Shown here: piece after piece, positions 6,782 to 13,393 of the stretch
How positions within the stretch are numbered: the stretch's first letter is position 1
Layout of the letters: each line of letters opens with the position of its first letter
Source of the DNA: CAJXSD01 sp964633145
GTDB lineage: Bacteria; Pseudomonadota; Alphaproteobacteria; Rhodobacterales; Rhodobacteraceae
Assembly: GCA_964633145.1 (NCBI GenBank)
Contig: CAZWFE010000050.1
Span: 1 to 14,241 of the forward strand
Direction: 5' to 3'
Length of the DNA stretch: 14,241 nt
Position numbers and translations under genes: made by a program
Notes under the pieces: generated by a model
The model's input: the letters and a program-made list of their open reading frames with translations, nothing else
Database searches by the model: none
What the model was told of the DNA's origin: nothing

Positions 6782-6798
6782 GTTAATATTTGGTTAAC
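6782..6798 (-). promoter_or_regulatory. Putative CtrA-binding box upstream of the luxR-luxI cluster
   Basis: The sequence is GTTAA (6782-6786), seven bases, then TTAAC (6794-6798). It fits the alphaproteobacterial CtrA consensus TTAA-N7-TTAAC on both strands. It ends 20 bp upstream of the small ORF that heads the cluster. A -10-like TATGAT lies just upstream at 6807-6802. If that -10 is used, the box would sit over the transcription start, a repressing position. The match is exact, but use of the site is inferred. Confidence 0.5.
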
Positions 6799-6801
6799 AC
6801 A

Positions 6802-6807
6802 ATCATA
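6802..6807 (-). promoter_or_regulatory. Possible -10 box of the quorum-sensing operon
   Basis: On the minus strand TATGAT (6807-6802) matches five of six -10 bases. The region at the expected -35 distance (about 6825-6830, ATCTTT) is poor. The start would fall near 6795, inside the CtrA-type box, giving a leader of about 33 nt for the small ORF. Confidence 0.25.
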
Positions 6808-6846
6808 GCGCGAATGAACTACTGAAAGATATTCACTTTTTTCAAC

Positions 6847-6865
6847 CCCCCATAAATAGCGGGGG
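6847..6865. other. C5/G5 hairpin of unknown role
   Basis: CCCCC (6847-6851) and GGGGG (6861-6865) flank a 9-nt AT-rich loop. It lies between the ccr terminator and the quorum-sensing promoter. The minus strand has an A-run after it rather than a T tract, so it is not a typical intrinsic terminator for either neighbour. The rest of 6763-6906 shows no coding sequence that I trust. Confidence 0.3.
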
Positions 6866-6906
6866 CGTTTGGATAGAAGGCATTGAAATGCTTTCCGGCC
6901 ACCTAC

Positions 6907-6949
6907 AAAAACAAAGGCCACGAATCATAAACATGATTCGCGGCCTTTG
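6907..6949 (-). terminator. Intrinsic terminator of ccr
   Basis: CAAAGGCC (6912-6919) pairs with GGCCTTTG (6942-6949), and CGAATCAT (6921-6928) with ATGATTCG (6933-6940). There is one A/C mismatch between the two 8-bp stems and a 4-nt loop. On the minus strand the stem is followed by TTTTT (6911-6907). It starts 26 bp after the ccr stop codon and should separate ccr from the quorum-sensing genes downstream. Confidence 0.9.
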
Positions 6950-6975
6950 GTGCCATCAGAAAATCTGAACCCGGC

Positions 6976-8259
6976 TTAGCGTGCGGCAAGCGCATCCTCA
7001 AATGTACGCAGACCAGATGTTGGGGCCTGTACCAGAACGGCCATATTGCCGGGTTTGTGTTCATTGCGCAGCATCTTGATGTGTGCTGCAGGGATTTCAT
7101 CCCATGGGAATACCTCAGACATACAGGGGTCCAAACGACGTTCGATCATCAATTTATTCGCCGCGGCTGCCTGTTTTAGGTGGGCAAAATGCGACCCCTG
7201 CAAACGTTTTTGGTGCATCCACATATAACGCACATCAAAGGTACAGTTAAATCCAGATGTGCCCGCACAAATCACGACCATGCCGCCCTTTTTACAAACA
7301 AATGTTGATACGGGGAACGTTGCCTCGCCGGGATGTTCGAACACGATATCAACGTTGTTGCCCTTGCCGGTGAATTCCCAGATTGCCTTGCCGAATTTGC
7401 GAACCTCTTTGAACCATTCGCCATATTCGGGCGACCCGACCGCGGGCAGCTGGCCCCAACAGTTGAAATCTTTGCGATTGATCACGCCTTTGGCGCCCAG
7501 ACCCATGACGAAATCACGTTTGTCTTCGTCTGAAATAACGGCAATGGCGTTTGCACCAGCCGCATTGATCAGCTGGATGGCATAGGTGCCCAAACCGCCA
7601 GACGCGCCCCAAACCAACACATTCTGGCCAGGTTTCAATTCATGCGGATGGTGCCCAAACAACATGCGATAGGCCGTGGCCAGCGTCAGGGTGTAACACG
7701 CGCTTTCTTCCCATGTCAGATGCTTGGGACGGGGCATCAATTGCTGCGCCTGCACACGCGTAAACTGGGCAAAGGACCCATCAGGTGTTTCATAACCCCA
7801 GATACGCTGACTGGTCGAAAACATCGGATCGCCGCCGTTGCATTCTTCGTCGTCGCCATCATCTTGGTTACAATGGATCACGACCTCGTCGCCCACCTTC
7901 CAATTGCGAACCTTGTCACCGACGGCCCAGACGATCCCTGACGCATCCGATCCCGCAATATGATAATCTGCACCATGGCCGTCAAATGGGCTGATTGGAA
8001 CGCCTAAGCCCGCCCAAATGCCGTTGTAATTCACGCCAGCGGCCATCACCAAAACCAACACATCGTGGCTGTCCAAAGCGGGTGTTTCAACAACTTCTAC
8101 CTGAAATGACTTGTCTGGCTCACCATGACGTTCACGGCGAATGGCCCAGGCATACATCTGTGACGGCACATGACCCAGTGGGGGCATTTCACCGATTTCA
8201 TACAGATCCTTTTCTGGTGCATCATATGCTGCGATGTTCGAATTTGCGTCCAATGCCAT
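6976..8259 (-). CDS. ccr: Crotonyl-CoA carboxylase/reductase
   Basis: Reductively carboxylates crotonyl-CoA with NADPH and CO2 to (2S)-ethylmalonyl-CoA, the signature step of the ethylmalonyl-CoA pathway. With the ATG at 8259 it is 427 residues of the medium-chain dehydrogenase/reductase family. Visible features are AAGVNYNG (73-80), VGDKVRNWKVGDEVV (113-127), WGYETPDGSFAQF (154-166), the nucleotide-binding GASGGLG (218-224), VFEHPGE (306-312), WMHQKRLQGSHFAH (347-360) and PGNMAVL (403-409). H356 in GSHF and an Asn of NYN probably correspond to the CO2-binding His and Asn described for this enzyme. The TTG at 8277 in the same frame was rejected because the ATG has GGAGAAGGA directly upstream. 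It diverges from ecm, which acts two steps later. Confidence 0.96.
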   Translation of the reverse strand: MALDANSNIAAYDAPEKDLYEIGEMPPLGHVPSQMYAWAIRRERHGEPDKSFQVEVVETPALDSHDVLVLVMAAGVNYNGIWAGLGVPISPFDGHGADYHIAGSDASGIVWAVGDKVRNWKVGDEVVIHCNQDDGDDEECNGGDPMFSTSQRIWGYETPDGSFAQFTRVQAQQLMPRPKHLTWEESACYTLTLATAYRMLFGHHPHELKPGQNVLVWGASGGLGTYAIQLINAAGANAIAVISDEDKRDFVMGLGAKGVINRKDFNCWGQLPAVGSPEYGEWFKEVRKFGKAIWEFTGKGNNVDIVFEHPGEATFPVSTFVCKKGGMVVICAGTSGFNCTFDVRYMWMHQKRLQGSHFAHLKQAAAANKLMIERRLDPCMSEVFPWDEIPAAHIKMLRNEHKPGNMAVLVQAPTSGLRTFEDALAAR

Positions 8260-8283
8260 TGTCCTTCTCCATTCCAAAATTGC

Positions 8284-8300
8284 CGCGATGCAGAATCGCG
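8284..8300 (-). promoter_or_regulatory. Hairpin/dyad in the ccr leader
   Basis: CGCGAT (8284-8289) and ATCGCG (8295-8300) are perfect 6-bp arms around GCAGA. The dyad lies 24-41 bp upstream of the ccr ATG, before the ribosome binding site. It may act as an operator or as an mRNA leader stem. It overlaps copy 1 of the direct repeat described separately. Confidence 0.4.
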
Positions 8301-8313
8301 CTTACCCCATTGA
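8285..8313. repeat. Imperfect direct repeat, copy 1 (ccr-proximal)
   Basis: The copy reads GCGAT-GCAGAA, then six bases, then TTACCCCATTGA. It shares the GCGAT(t)GCAGAA and TTACCCCATT blocks, same order and orientation, with copy 2 at 8373-8398. The copies are about 88 bp apart, both within the ccr-ecm control region, so they are candidate binding sites for a regulator of this pathway. Confidence 0.45.
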
Positions 8314-8372
8314 TATATTGACCACGAAATATTGCAACCCATTTGAAACATTTTTTGTAATTTTATAACCGA

Positions 8373-8398
8373 GCGATTGCAGAAAATTACCCCATTCA
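8373..8398. repeat. Imperfect direct repeat, copy 2 (mid-intergenic)
   Basis: This copy reads GCGATTGCAGAA, then two bases, then TTACCCCATTCA. The exact 10-bp block TTACCCCATT is at 8387-8396, matching 8302-8311 in copy 1. The remainder of the 8260-8555 intergenic region is AT-rich and non-coding, with a TTGCAA at 8332-8337 between the copies. Confidence 0.45.
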
Positions 8399-8489
8399 CC
8401 CAAATTTTGAAAAATTATCATTTATTATCAGATGTCTAAATCACGAAATAATCAAAATGAACGCATAAAATCTGCCGCAACGCAGCGAA

Positions 8490-8519
8490 TTGACATCCTT
8501 ACTTTATTTCAAGTATCAA
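8490..8519 (+). promoter_or_regulatory. Putative sigma-70 promoter of ecm
   Basis: A perfect -35 TTGACA (8490-8495) is followed, 18 bp later, by TATCAA (8514-8519), a four-of-six -10 match; GTATCA at 17 bp is the alternative. The start would be near 8526, giving a leader of about 30 nt before the ecm ATG at 8556, which has GGGGA (8547-8551) as ribosome binding site. Confidence 0.55.
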
Positions 8520-8555
8520 TGAGCTAGTGAAATTTTATTACCAATCGGGGACGCT

Positions 8556-10523
8556 ATGTCTGACATGATCAAAGATAGACCTTGGCTTATTCGCACCTAT
8601 GCTGGCCATTCGACCGCAGCGGCATCAAACGCGCTGTACCGATCCAACCTGTCCAAGGGGCAAACGGGTCTGTCCGTGGCGTTCGATCTGCCCACGCAGA
8701 CCGGCTATGACAGCGATCATGTCCTGTCACGTGGCGAAGTGGGCAAAGTGGGCGTACCCGTCTGCCATCTGGACGATATGCGCACGCTGTTCGATCAGAT
8801 CCCATTGGAACAGATGAACACATCTATGACGATCAACGCCACCGCCCCATGGCTGTTGGCACTTTATATCGCCGTGGCCCAAGAACAGGGCGCAGATGTC
8901 GCCCAACTGCAAGGCACGGTTCAAAATGACCTGATCAAGGAATACCTAAGCCGCGGCACCTATATCTGTCCGCCGCAACCATCCTTAAAATTGATCGGGG
9001 ATGTGGCTGAATATTGTTATAAACATGTGCCAAAATGGAACCCAATGAATGTCTGTTCCTATCACCTGCAAGAGGCCGGCGCGACACCAGAACAGGAATT
9101 GGCCTATGCGCTGGCCACGGCGATTGCGGTGCTAGACGAATTAAAACCGCGCGTGGCTGAGGAAGATTTTCCAGCCCTTTGCGGGCGGATTTCGTTTTTC
9201 GTGAATGCAGGCATCCGCTTTGTGACCGAAATGTGTAAAATGCGCGCATTTGTCGATTTGTGGGACGAAATTCTAGAAAATCGTTACGGCGTCACAAATC
9301 CCAAATATCGTCGGTTCCGATATGGGGTTCAGGTCAACAGCCTTGGCCTGACCGAACAACAACCCGAAAACAACGTCTATCGCATCCTAATTGAAATGCT
9401 TGCCGTCACCCTGTCCAAGAAAGCCCGCGCGCGCGCCGTTCAACTGCCTGCCTGGAACGAAGCATTGGGACTGCCCCGCCCATGGGATCAGCAATGGTCC
9501 ATGCGGATGCAACAAATCATGGCCTATGAAACCGACCTGCTGGAATTTGACGATCTGTTCGATCAAAACCCCGCCGTTGATGCCAAGGTCGAGGCCCTGA
9601 AAACTGCCGCGCGCCACGAATTGGATACGCTGTCAGGCATGGGGGGCGCCATTCAATCCATCGACTATATGAAATCACGTTTGGTCGACAGCAACGCCGA
9701 ACGTTTGAACAAAATTGAACGCAACGAAACCATTGTGGTGGGCGTCAATAAATTCACGAATGGCGAACCATCTCCTCTAACGTCAGGCGATGGCGGCATC
9801 ATGGTGGTGGACCCAGCGGTCGAACAGGACCAGATCAACCGCCTCAACGACTGGCGCGCCACACGTGATTCCGATGCAGTCAAACAGGCCTTGGCCGATC
9901 TGCGCCAAGCGGCCCAAAATGGCGACAATATCATGCCCGCCTCAATCGTTGCGGCCAAGGCGGGCGTGACAACAGGCGAATGGGCTGCCGTGATGCGCGC
10001 AATCCACGGTGAATACCGTGGCCCAACGGGTGTGTCACGTAACCCTTCGAACAAAACCCAAGGGCTAGACGATATTCGCGACGCAGTCGACATGGTCAGC
10101 AAACAATTGGGCCGGCGCCTTTCCTTCTTAATGGGCAAACCCGGTCTTGATGGCCATTCGAACGGCGCCGAACAAATCGCGTTCCGCGCGCGCGACTGCG
10201 GTATGGATATGACCTATGACGGCATCCGCCTGACCCCCGATCAAATCATCGCATCGGCCAAGGAAAACGCCCCCCATGTCATTGGCCTATCCATCCTCTC
10301 AGGCAGCCACCTGCCCTTGGTCCAAGAGGTCTTGGAAAAACTCCTATCAAACGACCTCGGCCATATCCCCTTGATCGTAGGCGGCATTATTCCCGATGAC
10401 GACGCACAACGCCTGCGTGATATGGGCGTGGCCCGCGTCTACACGCCTAAGGATTTCGAACTAAACACAATCATGCACGACATCGTGACGCTGGCAACAC
10501 CAACATCAATTGCAGCACAATAA
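8556..10523 (+). CDS. ecm: Ethylmalonyl-CoA mutase (B12-dependent)
   Basis: Rearranges (2R)-ethylmalonyl-CoA to (2S)-methylsuccinyl-CoA using adenosylcobalamin, the step after Ccr and the epimerase. The 655-residue protein has the catalytic barrel first (AFDLPTQTGYDSDH at 42-55, SMTINATAPW near 90) and a C-terminal cobalamin domain. The cobalamin ligand motif is D532-G-H534-S-N-G537 (DxHxxG), followed by SGSH (582-585) and VGG (608-610). Family members such as methylmalonyl-CoA mutase have the same plan. The divergent pairing with ccr and the shorter single-chain form favour ethylmalonyl-CoA mutase (also called MeaA-like) over methylmalonyl-CoA mutase. The ATG at 8556 has GGGGA 5 bp upstream. 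A strong palindromic terminator follows the stop. Confidence 0.93.
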   Translation: MSDMIKDRPWLIRTYAGHSTAAASNALYRSNLSKGQTGLSVAFDLPTQTGYDSDHVLSRGEVGKVGVPVCHLDDMRTLFDQIPLEQMNTSMTINATAPWLLALYIAVAQEQGADVAQLQGTVQNDLIKEYLSRGTYICPPQPSLKLIGDVAEYCYKHVPKWNPMNVCSYHLQEAGATPEQELAYALATAIAVLDELKPRVAEEDFPALCGRISFFVNAGIRFVTEMCKMRAFVDLWDEILENRYGVTNPKYRRFRYGVQVNSLGLTEQQPENNVYRILIEMLAVTLSKKARARAVQLPAWNEALGLPRPWDQQWSMRMQQIMAYETDLLEFDDLFDQNPAVDAKVEALKTAARHELDTLSGMGGAIQSIDYMKSRLVDSNAERLNKIERNETIVVGVNKFTNGEPSPLTSGDGGIMVVDPAVEQDQINRLNDWRATRDSDAVKQALADLRQAAQNGDNIMPASIVAAKAGVTTGEWAAVMRAIHGEYRGPTGVSRNPSNKTQGLDDIRDAVDMVSKQLGRRLSFLMGKPGLDGHSNGAEQIAFRARDCGMDMTYDGIRLTPDQIIASAKENAPHVIGLSILSGSHLPLVQEVLEKLLSNDLGHIPLIVGGIIPDDDAQRLRDMGVARVYTPKDFELNTIMHDIVTLATPTSIAAQ

Positions 10524-10552
10524 CAGCTGCTTTCATTTTTGCATAAATACTC

Positions 10553-10581
10553 AAAAAAACGCGCCCCTAGGGGCGCGTTTT
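10553..10581. terminator. Perfect palindromic bidirectional terminator between ecm and the VOC gene
   Basis: CGCGCCCC (10560-10567), TA, GGGGCGCG (10570-10577) form an uninterrupted palindrome, flanked by seven A (10553-10559) on the left and TTTT (10578-10581) on the right. Either strand gives a GC stem followed by a T run. It starts 30 bp after the ecm stop and abuts the stop codon of the convergent VOC gene (10582-10584). Confidence 0.93.
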
Positions 10582-10971
10582 CTACATCGGTGAACACAGC
10601 TCCAACACGATCCCACAGGGCGTACGCACATAGGATACCACCTGCCCCCACGGTTTTTGCTTGGGCGCACTGATTTCCATTGCACCGTGGTCAATTGCCG
10701 ATTGATGCATCCCCGCAACGTCAGGATCCGTTAACGCCACCTCAAACCCCAAAGGTCGATCGGCCTGATCCGCGCGCTGATATCCATCGGGCAAATTTCG
10801 CGCCCCCAAATCGTGGCTGGCCATGGCCAACACGGTGGTACCGGTGTCCAACTCGCCGTAATCGCCGCCTTCGTGCAAAAACCGTCGTTTTAACCCAAAA
10901 CTCTTTTCAAAAAATTCCAAACTCTGCGCCACATCTGGCACATAAATTATGCAATATCCAAACTGCACCAT
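10582..10971 (-). CDS. VOC-superfamily (glyoxalase/bleomycin-resistance-like) protein
   Basis: A 129-residue single-domain protein with the two beta-alpha-beta-beta-beta halves of the vicinal oxygen chelate fold: YCIIYVPDVAQSLEFFEKSFG (6-26) and LGFEVALTDPDVAGMHQSAIDHGA (74-97), ending WGQVVSYVRTPCGIVLELCSP (108-128). E124 in the last strand is the usual place for a metal ligand. The fold is clear, but the substrate (methylglyoxal adduct, antibiotic or other) cannot be told. The ATG at 10971 has GAGGGAAG upstream; a GTG 24 bases earlier (10995) would add eight residues and is less likely. The gene diverges from the GNAT gene and converges with ecm. Confidence 0.85.
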   Translation of the reverse strand: MVQFGYCIIYVPDVAQSLEFFEKSFGLKRRFLHEGGDYGELDTGTTVLAMASHDLGARNLPDGYQRADQADRPLGFEVALTDPDVAGMHQSAIDHGAMEISAPKQKPWGQVVSYVRTPCGIVLELCSPM

Positions 10972-10984
10972 AGCTATCTTCCCT

Positions 10985-11020
10985 CTTGTCACCACCCGTA
11001 CCTTAGCCTAGCCTGACAAG
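10985..11020. promoter_or_regulatory. Inverted repeat in the divergent VOC/GNAT promoter region
   Basis: CTTGTCA (10985-10991) and TGACAAG (11014-11020) are perfect 7-bp arms 22 bp apart in a 66-bp divergent gap. On the plus strand TTGTCA could be a -35 box, with a weak TAGCCT 17 bp on. Each arm is also TTGTCA-like on the opposite strand, so it may be two divergent -35 elements or an operator. Confidence 0.35.
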
Positions 11021-11037
11021 AAGAAAAGGACTTTGAT

Positions 11038-11487
11038 TTGCGACATCACACCCCCAATATTCGCCCACTGGCTGCAAATGATTTCGCCCAATGGAGTGAC
11101 CTATGGCGGCAATATTTGGAATTTTACCAATCCAGCGTCCCACAAACGGTATATGAAACCACCTTTGACCGATTGATTGATGCCAAGAATACGGCGCAAA
11201 ACGCGCTTGTTGCGGATCAGGCTGGCACTTTGGTGGGATTGGTCCACTTTATATATCACCCGCACAATTGGCGCGTTGAAAATGTCTGCTATCTACAGGA
11301 TCTGTTTACTGCACCCAATACACGCGGCCAAGGGGTCGGACGGGCCCTGATCCAATCGGTGTATGACCTTGCGGATAAAAATGGAACTCCGTCGGTTTAT
11401 TGGCTAACACAGGATTTCAATAAAACTGCGCGCCTGCTATACGACCGCATCGCAACGCAAACACCGTTTATAAAATATCAACGTTAA
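11038..11487 (+). CDS. GNAT-family N-acetyltransferase
   Basis: Expected to transfer an acetyl group from acetyl-CoA to an amine of an unknown small molecule or protein. The 149-residue protein ends its central strand with LQDLFTAPNTRGQGVG (86-101), the acetyl-CoA pyrophosphate-binding motif (R96-G-Q-G-V-G101), followed by the usual helix (RALIQSVYDLADKNG) and the C-terminal strand YWLTQDFN. The start is a TTG at 11038, supported by AAAGGA (11025-11030) 7 bp upstream; no suitable ATG is present. The stop is 9 bp before the deoD ATG, so the two genes are probably one transcript. Nothing in the sequence links its substrate to purine salvage. Confidence 0.88.
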   Translation: MRHHTPNIRPLAANDFAQWSDLWRQYLEFYQSSVPQTVYETTFDRLIDAKNTAQNALVADQAGTLVGLVHFIYHPHNWRVENVCYLQDLFTAPNTRGQGVGRALIQSVYDLADKNGTPSVYWLTQDFNKTARLLYDRIATQTPFIKYQR

Positions 11488-11496
11488 AGGTCTGAA

Positions 11497-12201
11497 ATGA
11501 CACCACATATCAATGCAAATGTCGGCGACATTGCCGAAACCGTTCTGATGCCAGGCGACCCACGCCGTGCGAAATGGGCAGCTGAAAAGTTCCTGACAAA
11601 CCCCGTCTTGGTGAACGAAGTTCGCGGCATGTTGGGTTATACCGGCGAATATCGCGGAAACCGTGTGACCATCCACGGATCGGGCATGGGCATGCCCAGT
11701 CTGTCGATTTATGCAAACGAACTGATCACCCATTATGGCGCCAAAACACTCATCCGCATTGGGTCGTGTGGGGCAATGCAGAATTACATCAAGGTCCGCG
11801 ATGTGGTCATTGCGATGACAGCATCCAGTATGTCCACCCCTTCACGTGGAATTATGCGGGAAATGAATTTTGCGCCTTGCGCCGATTATGGCCTGTTGGA
11901 ACGTGCCGTTGCAGCATCGCGCAAACGCACGGTGGACACCCATGTCGGTGGCATTTATTCATCTGATGTGTTCTATGATGAACGCCCTGATTTGACAGAA
12001 AACATGACACGCCATGGCGTATTGGGCGTAGAAATGGAAACAGCCGAGTTGTATTTGGTCGCGTCCCGCCACGGCGCCCGCGCCCTATCGATTTGCACCG
12101 TGTCTGATCACCTGTTAACCCACGAAGCCCTGCCCGCAGAAGACCGAGAAAACAGTTTCGAAGATATGGTCGAAATCGCTCTTGCCGCGGCCTTTGATTA
12201 A
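11497..12201 (+). CDS. deoD: Purine nucleoside phosphorylase, DeoD type
   Basis: Cleaves purine (deoxy)ribonucleosides with phosphate to the base and (deoxy)ribose-1-phosphate, as a cytoplasmic hexamer of the hexameric low-molecular-mass class. At 234 residues it is close to the E. coli enzyme, and active-site residues fall at the same numbers: H4, G20, R24, R43, R87, S90, E179-M180-E181 and the catalytic D204 (SDHL 203-206). GSGMGMPS (61-68) and RIGSCGA (87-93) are also typical. The ATG has AAGG about 6 bp upstream. It follows the GNAT gene by 9 bp. All recognised catalytic residues are present. Confidence 0.95.
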   Translation: MTPHINANVGDIAETVLMPGDPRRAKWAAEKFLTNPVLVNEVRGMLGYTGEYRGNRVTIHGSGMGMPSLSIYANELITHYGAKTLIRIGSCGAMQNYIKVRDVVIAMTASSMSTPSRGIMREMNFAPCADYGLLERAVAASRKRTVDTHVGGIYSSDVFYDERPDLTENMTRHGVLGVEMETAELYLVASRHGARALSICTVSDHLLTHEALPAEDRENSFEDMVEIALAAAFD

Positions 12202-12225
12202 TCAAAATCGGCAGACCTGATATCG

Positions 12226-12254
12226 CGGGCGTTAAAACGGTATCTTAACGCCCG
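12226..12254. terminator. Hairpin between convergent deoD and DUF1989 gene
   Basis: CGGGCGTTAA (12226-12235) and TTAACGCCCG (12245-12254) are perfect 10-bp arms with a 9-nt loop. The stop codon of the minus-strand gene (12245-12247) lies in the right arm. No T tract follows in either direction, so it may be a T-poor terminator or an mRNA end stabiliser. Confidence 0.7.
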
Positions 12255-13087
12255 TGGGATTGGTCATATCCATTTCGCGCGGGCGATTGCCAGCCAGCCA
12301 AAGCCTGCGGCGCGGGCGCATAAACGTCAACCCGCAATGGGTAACAGGCTGCCACATCGCTGCTGTGCTGGGACGAACAATCGCCACCGGGACAGGCAGA
12401 CAATCCACCGATCAGGTCGATTTCAGCGAAAAATTCCAGATAATCGTCGGGGCGAACCGGGCTTGCCTTCATGAAATATTGGCCGGTGTCGCGGGTAAAA
12501 CCGGTACACATAAACACGTTTAGCACATCATGGACATGCGGTTCGGCCTGTGCCAGATCGACACCCAAATGATCGGCCAAGGCACGGGTTAGGTTGGAAT
12601 GACAACAATAATGATACTGGGTCCCAGACAGCAGATTACCAGTGTAGGGATCGCAGCGTGTGCCAATTACATCATGCACAGACCCGCCAAACTGATCCTG
12701 CACATACCAATCCAAGGTATCGTTCACGATCGTCGCCATGGGCCGCAAATGGGGAAATGACGACCACATGCGTTCACCTGTGGTCAAATGTGTACCGTGT
12801 AACGCCCGCGTTTTACCGGAATAAAACCGTTCTGACAGATCCTGTGCATTCCACAGGTTCAAATCCCCCACCTGCGGACCATCCACACAAGTGATGCGGA
12901 AAAACTGACCTGCCTTGACCGTGAAACAGGCTGCATCACGGGCAGGAACAATGACCGTCTCCACGTGATCCGCCGTCGCGCGTGCGGCACGTAATTGATC
13001 CAGATCCACGGTTGGCAGCGTGTCGTTGGGATAACAAATGACGGGGGCCACATCGCGGCGGGATTGGGCGTCTGCGGGTTCTGACAT
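12245..13087 (-). CDS. DUF1989-family protein (urea-carboxylase-associated/carboxyguanidine deiminase-like)
   Basis: A 280-residue cytoplasmic protein with DUF1989 hallmarks: VPARDAACFTVKAGQFFRI (47-65), VGDLNLWN (73-80), MATIVNDTLDWY (117-128), GTRCDPYT (142-149), CCHSNLTRAL (161-170), VLNVFMCT (188-195) and SACPGGDCSS (230-239). Relatives next to urea/guanidine carboxylase genes (CgdA/CgdB) act in guanidine breakdown and bind metal through conserved Cys/His; H138, C145 and C236 are candidates here. No carboxylase, hydrolase or transporter gene for that pathway is nearby, so this may be a separate branch with another substrate. The ATG has AGGA 8 bp upstream. A 35-bp gap separates it from the upstream four-Cys protein gene on the same strand, so co-transcription is possible. 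Confidence 0.82.
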   Translation of the reverse strand: MSEPADAQSRRDVAPVICYPNDTLPTVDLDQLRAARATADHVETVIVPARDAACFTVKAGQFFRITCVDGPQVGDLNLWNAQDLSERFYSGKTRALHGTHLTTGERMWSSFPHLRPMATIVNDTLDWYVQDQFGGSVHDVIGTRCDPYTGNLLSGTQYHYCCHSNLTRALADHLGVDLAQAEPHVHDVLNVFMCTGFTRDTGQYFMKASPVRPDDYLEFFAEIDLIGGLSACPGGDCSSQHSSDVAACYPLRVDVYAPAPQALAGWQSPARNGYDQSHGR

Positions 13088-13122
13088 TGGATTGTCCTGC
13101 GTGTTTTTGTTGCGGTAATACG

Positions 13123-13323
13123 TTATTGTGATTTCGGATCATGGCACAATTTTGGTGCCTCTTTGGTGTCCGTCATGACGCTGGCGTCACATTGCAAACA
13201 ATGCCAATAAAACCCATCCCTGTCCAGCGCAGCATTGCGCCGCCACCGACACTGCCGCGTGGCGCGGTTGGAAAAAATTGCCACCAAAACAAAGGCAATG
13301 ACCAAGCCGATCACAACAATCAT
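13123..13323 (-). CDS. Small membrane-anchored protein with four cysteines, function unknown
   Basis: A 66-residue protein with an N-terminal membrane segment (residues 1-17, MIVVIGLVIAFVLVAIF) followed by a basic cytoplasmic-type stretch and a Cys-rich tail: C25, a CxxC pair C42/C45, and C60-H61. The spacing suggests a small zinc-ribbon-like or redox unit. I recall similar short proteins in Rhodobacterales but know no function. The ATG at 13323 has AGGGA about 9 bp upstream. It lies between sdhB and the DUF1989 gene on the same strand, behind the sdhB hairpin terminator. An orphan membrane helper role is possible, but nothing in the sequence proves it. Confidence 0.65.
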   Translation of the reverse strand: MIVVIGLVIAFVLVAIFSNRATRQCRWRRNAALDRDGFYWHCLQCDASVMTDTKEAPKLCHDPKSQ

Positions 13324-13343
13324 GTTTGCAAATCCCTAAACGA

Positions 13344-13372
13344 CAAAACGCGGCAAACTGGGCCGCGTTTTG
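13344..13372 (-). terminator. Terminator of sdhB
   Basis: CAAAACGCGGC (13344-13354) pairs perfectly over 11 bp with GCCGCGTTTTG (13362-13372), with a 7-nt loop. It begins 21 bp after the sdhB stop. The TTTT run is in the distal arm itself rather than after it. It lies 20 bp before the small four-Cys ORF. Confidence 0.8.
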
Positions 13373-13393
13373 GGATATCATCGGACCAAACGG

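Noticed and set aside
6763..6921. Upstream extension of the small ORF before luxR to position 6921
   Set aside because: The added stretch would span the CtrA box and enter the ccr terminator, and its sequence does not look like the same protein; the ATG at 6762 is preferred.
8260..8277. ccr start at TTG 8277
   Set aside because: The extra six residues are translated from the ribosome binding site GGAGAAGGA of the ATG at 8259.
8097..8399. 100-codon minus-strand frame across the ccr start
   Set aside because: It overlaps ccr out of frame and covers the ccr control region; the composition is not protein-like.
9665..10138. 157-codon open frame on the minus strand inside ecm
   Set aside because: It is the antisense shadow of a well-recognised mutase region and shows no domain signature.
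10972..10995. VOC gene start at GTG 10995
   Set aside because: The added residues are encoded by the Shine-Dalgarno region of ATG 10971, where the VOC fold normally begins.
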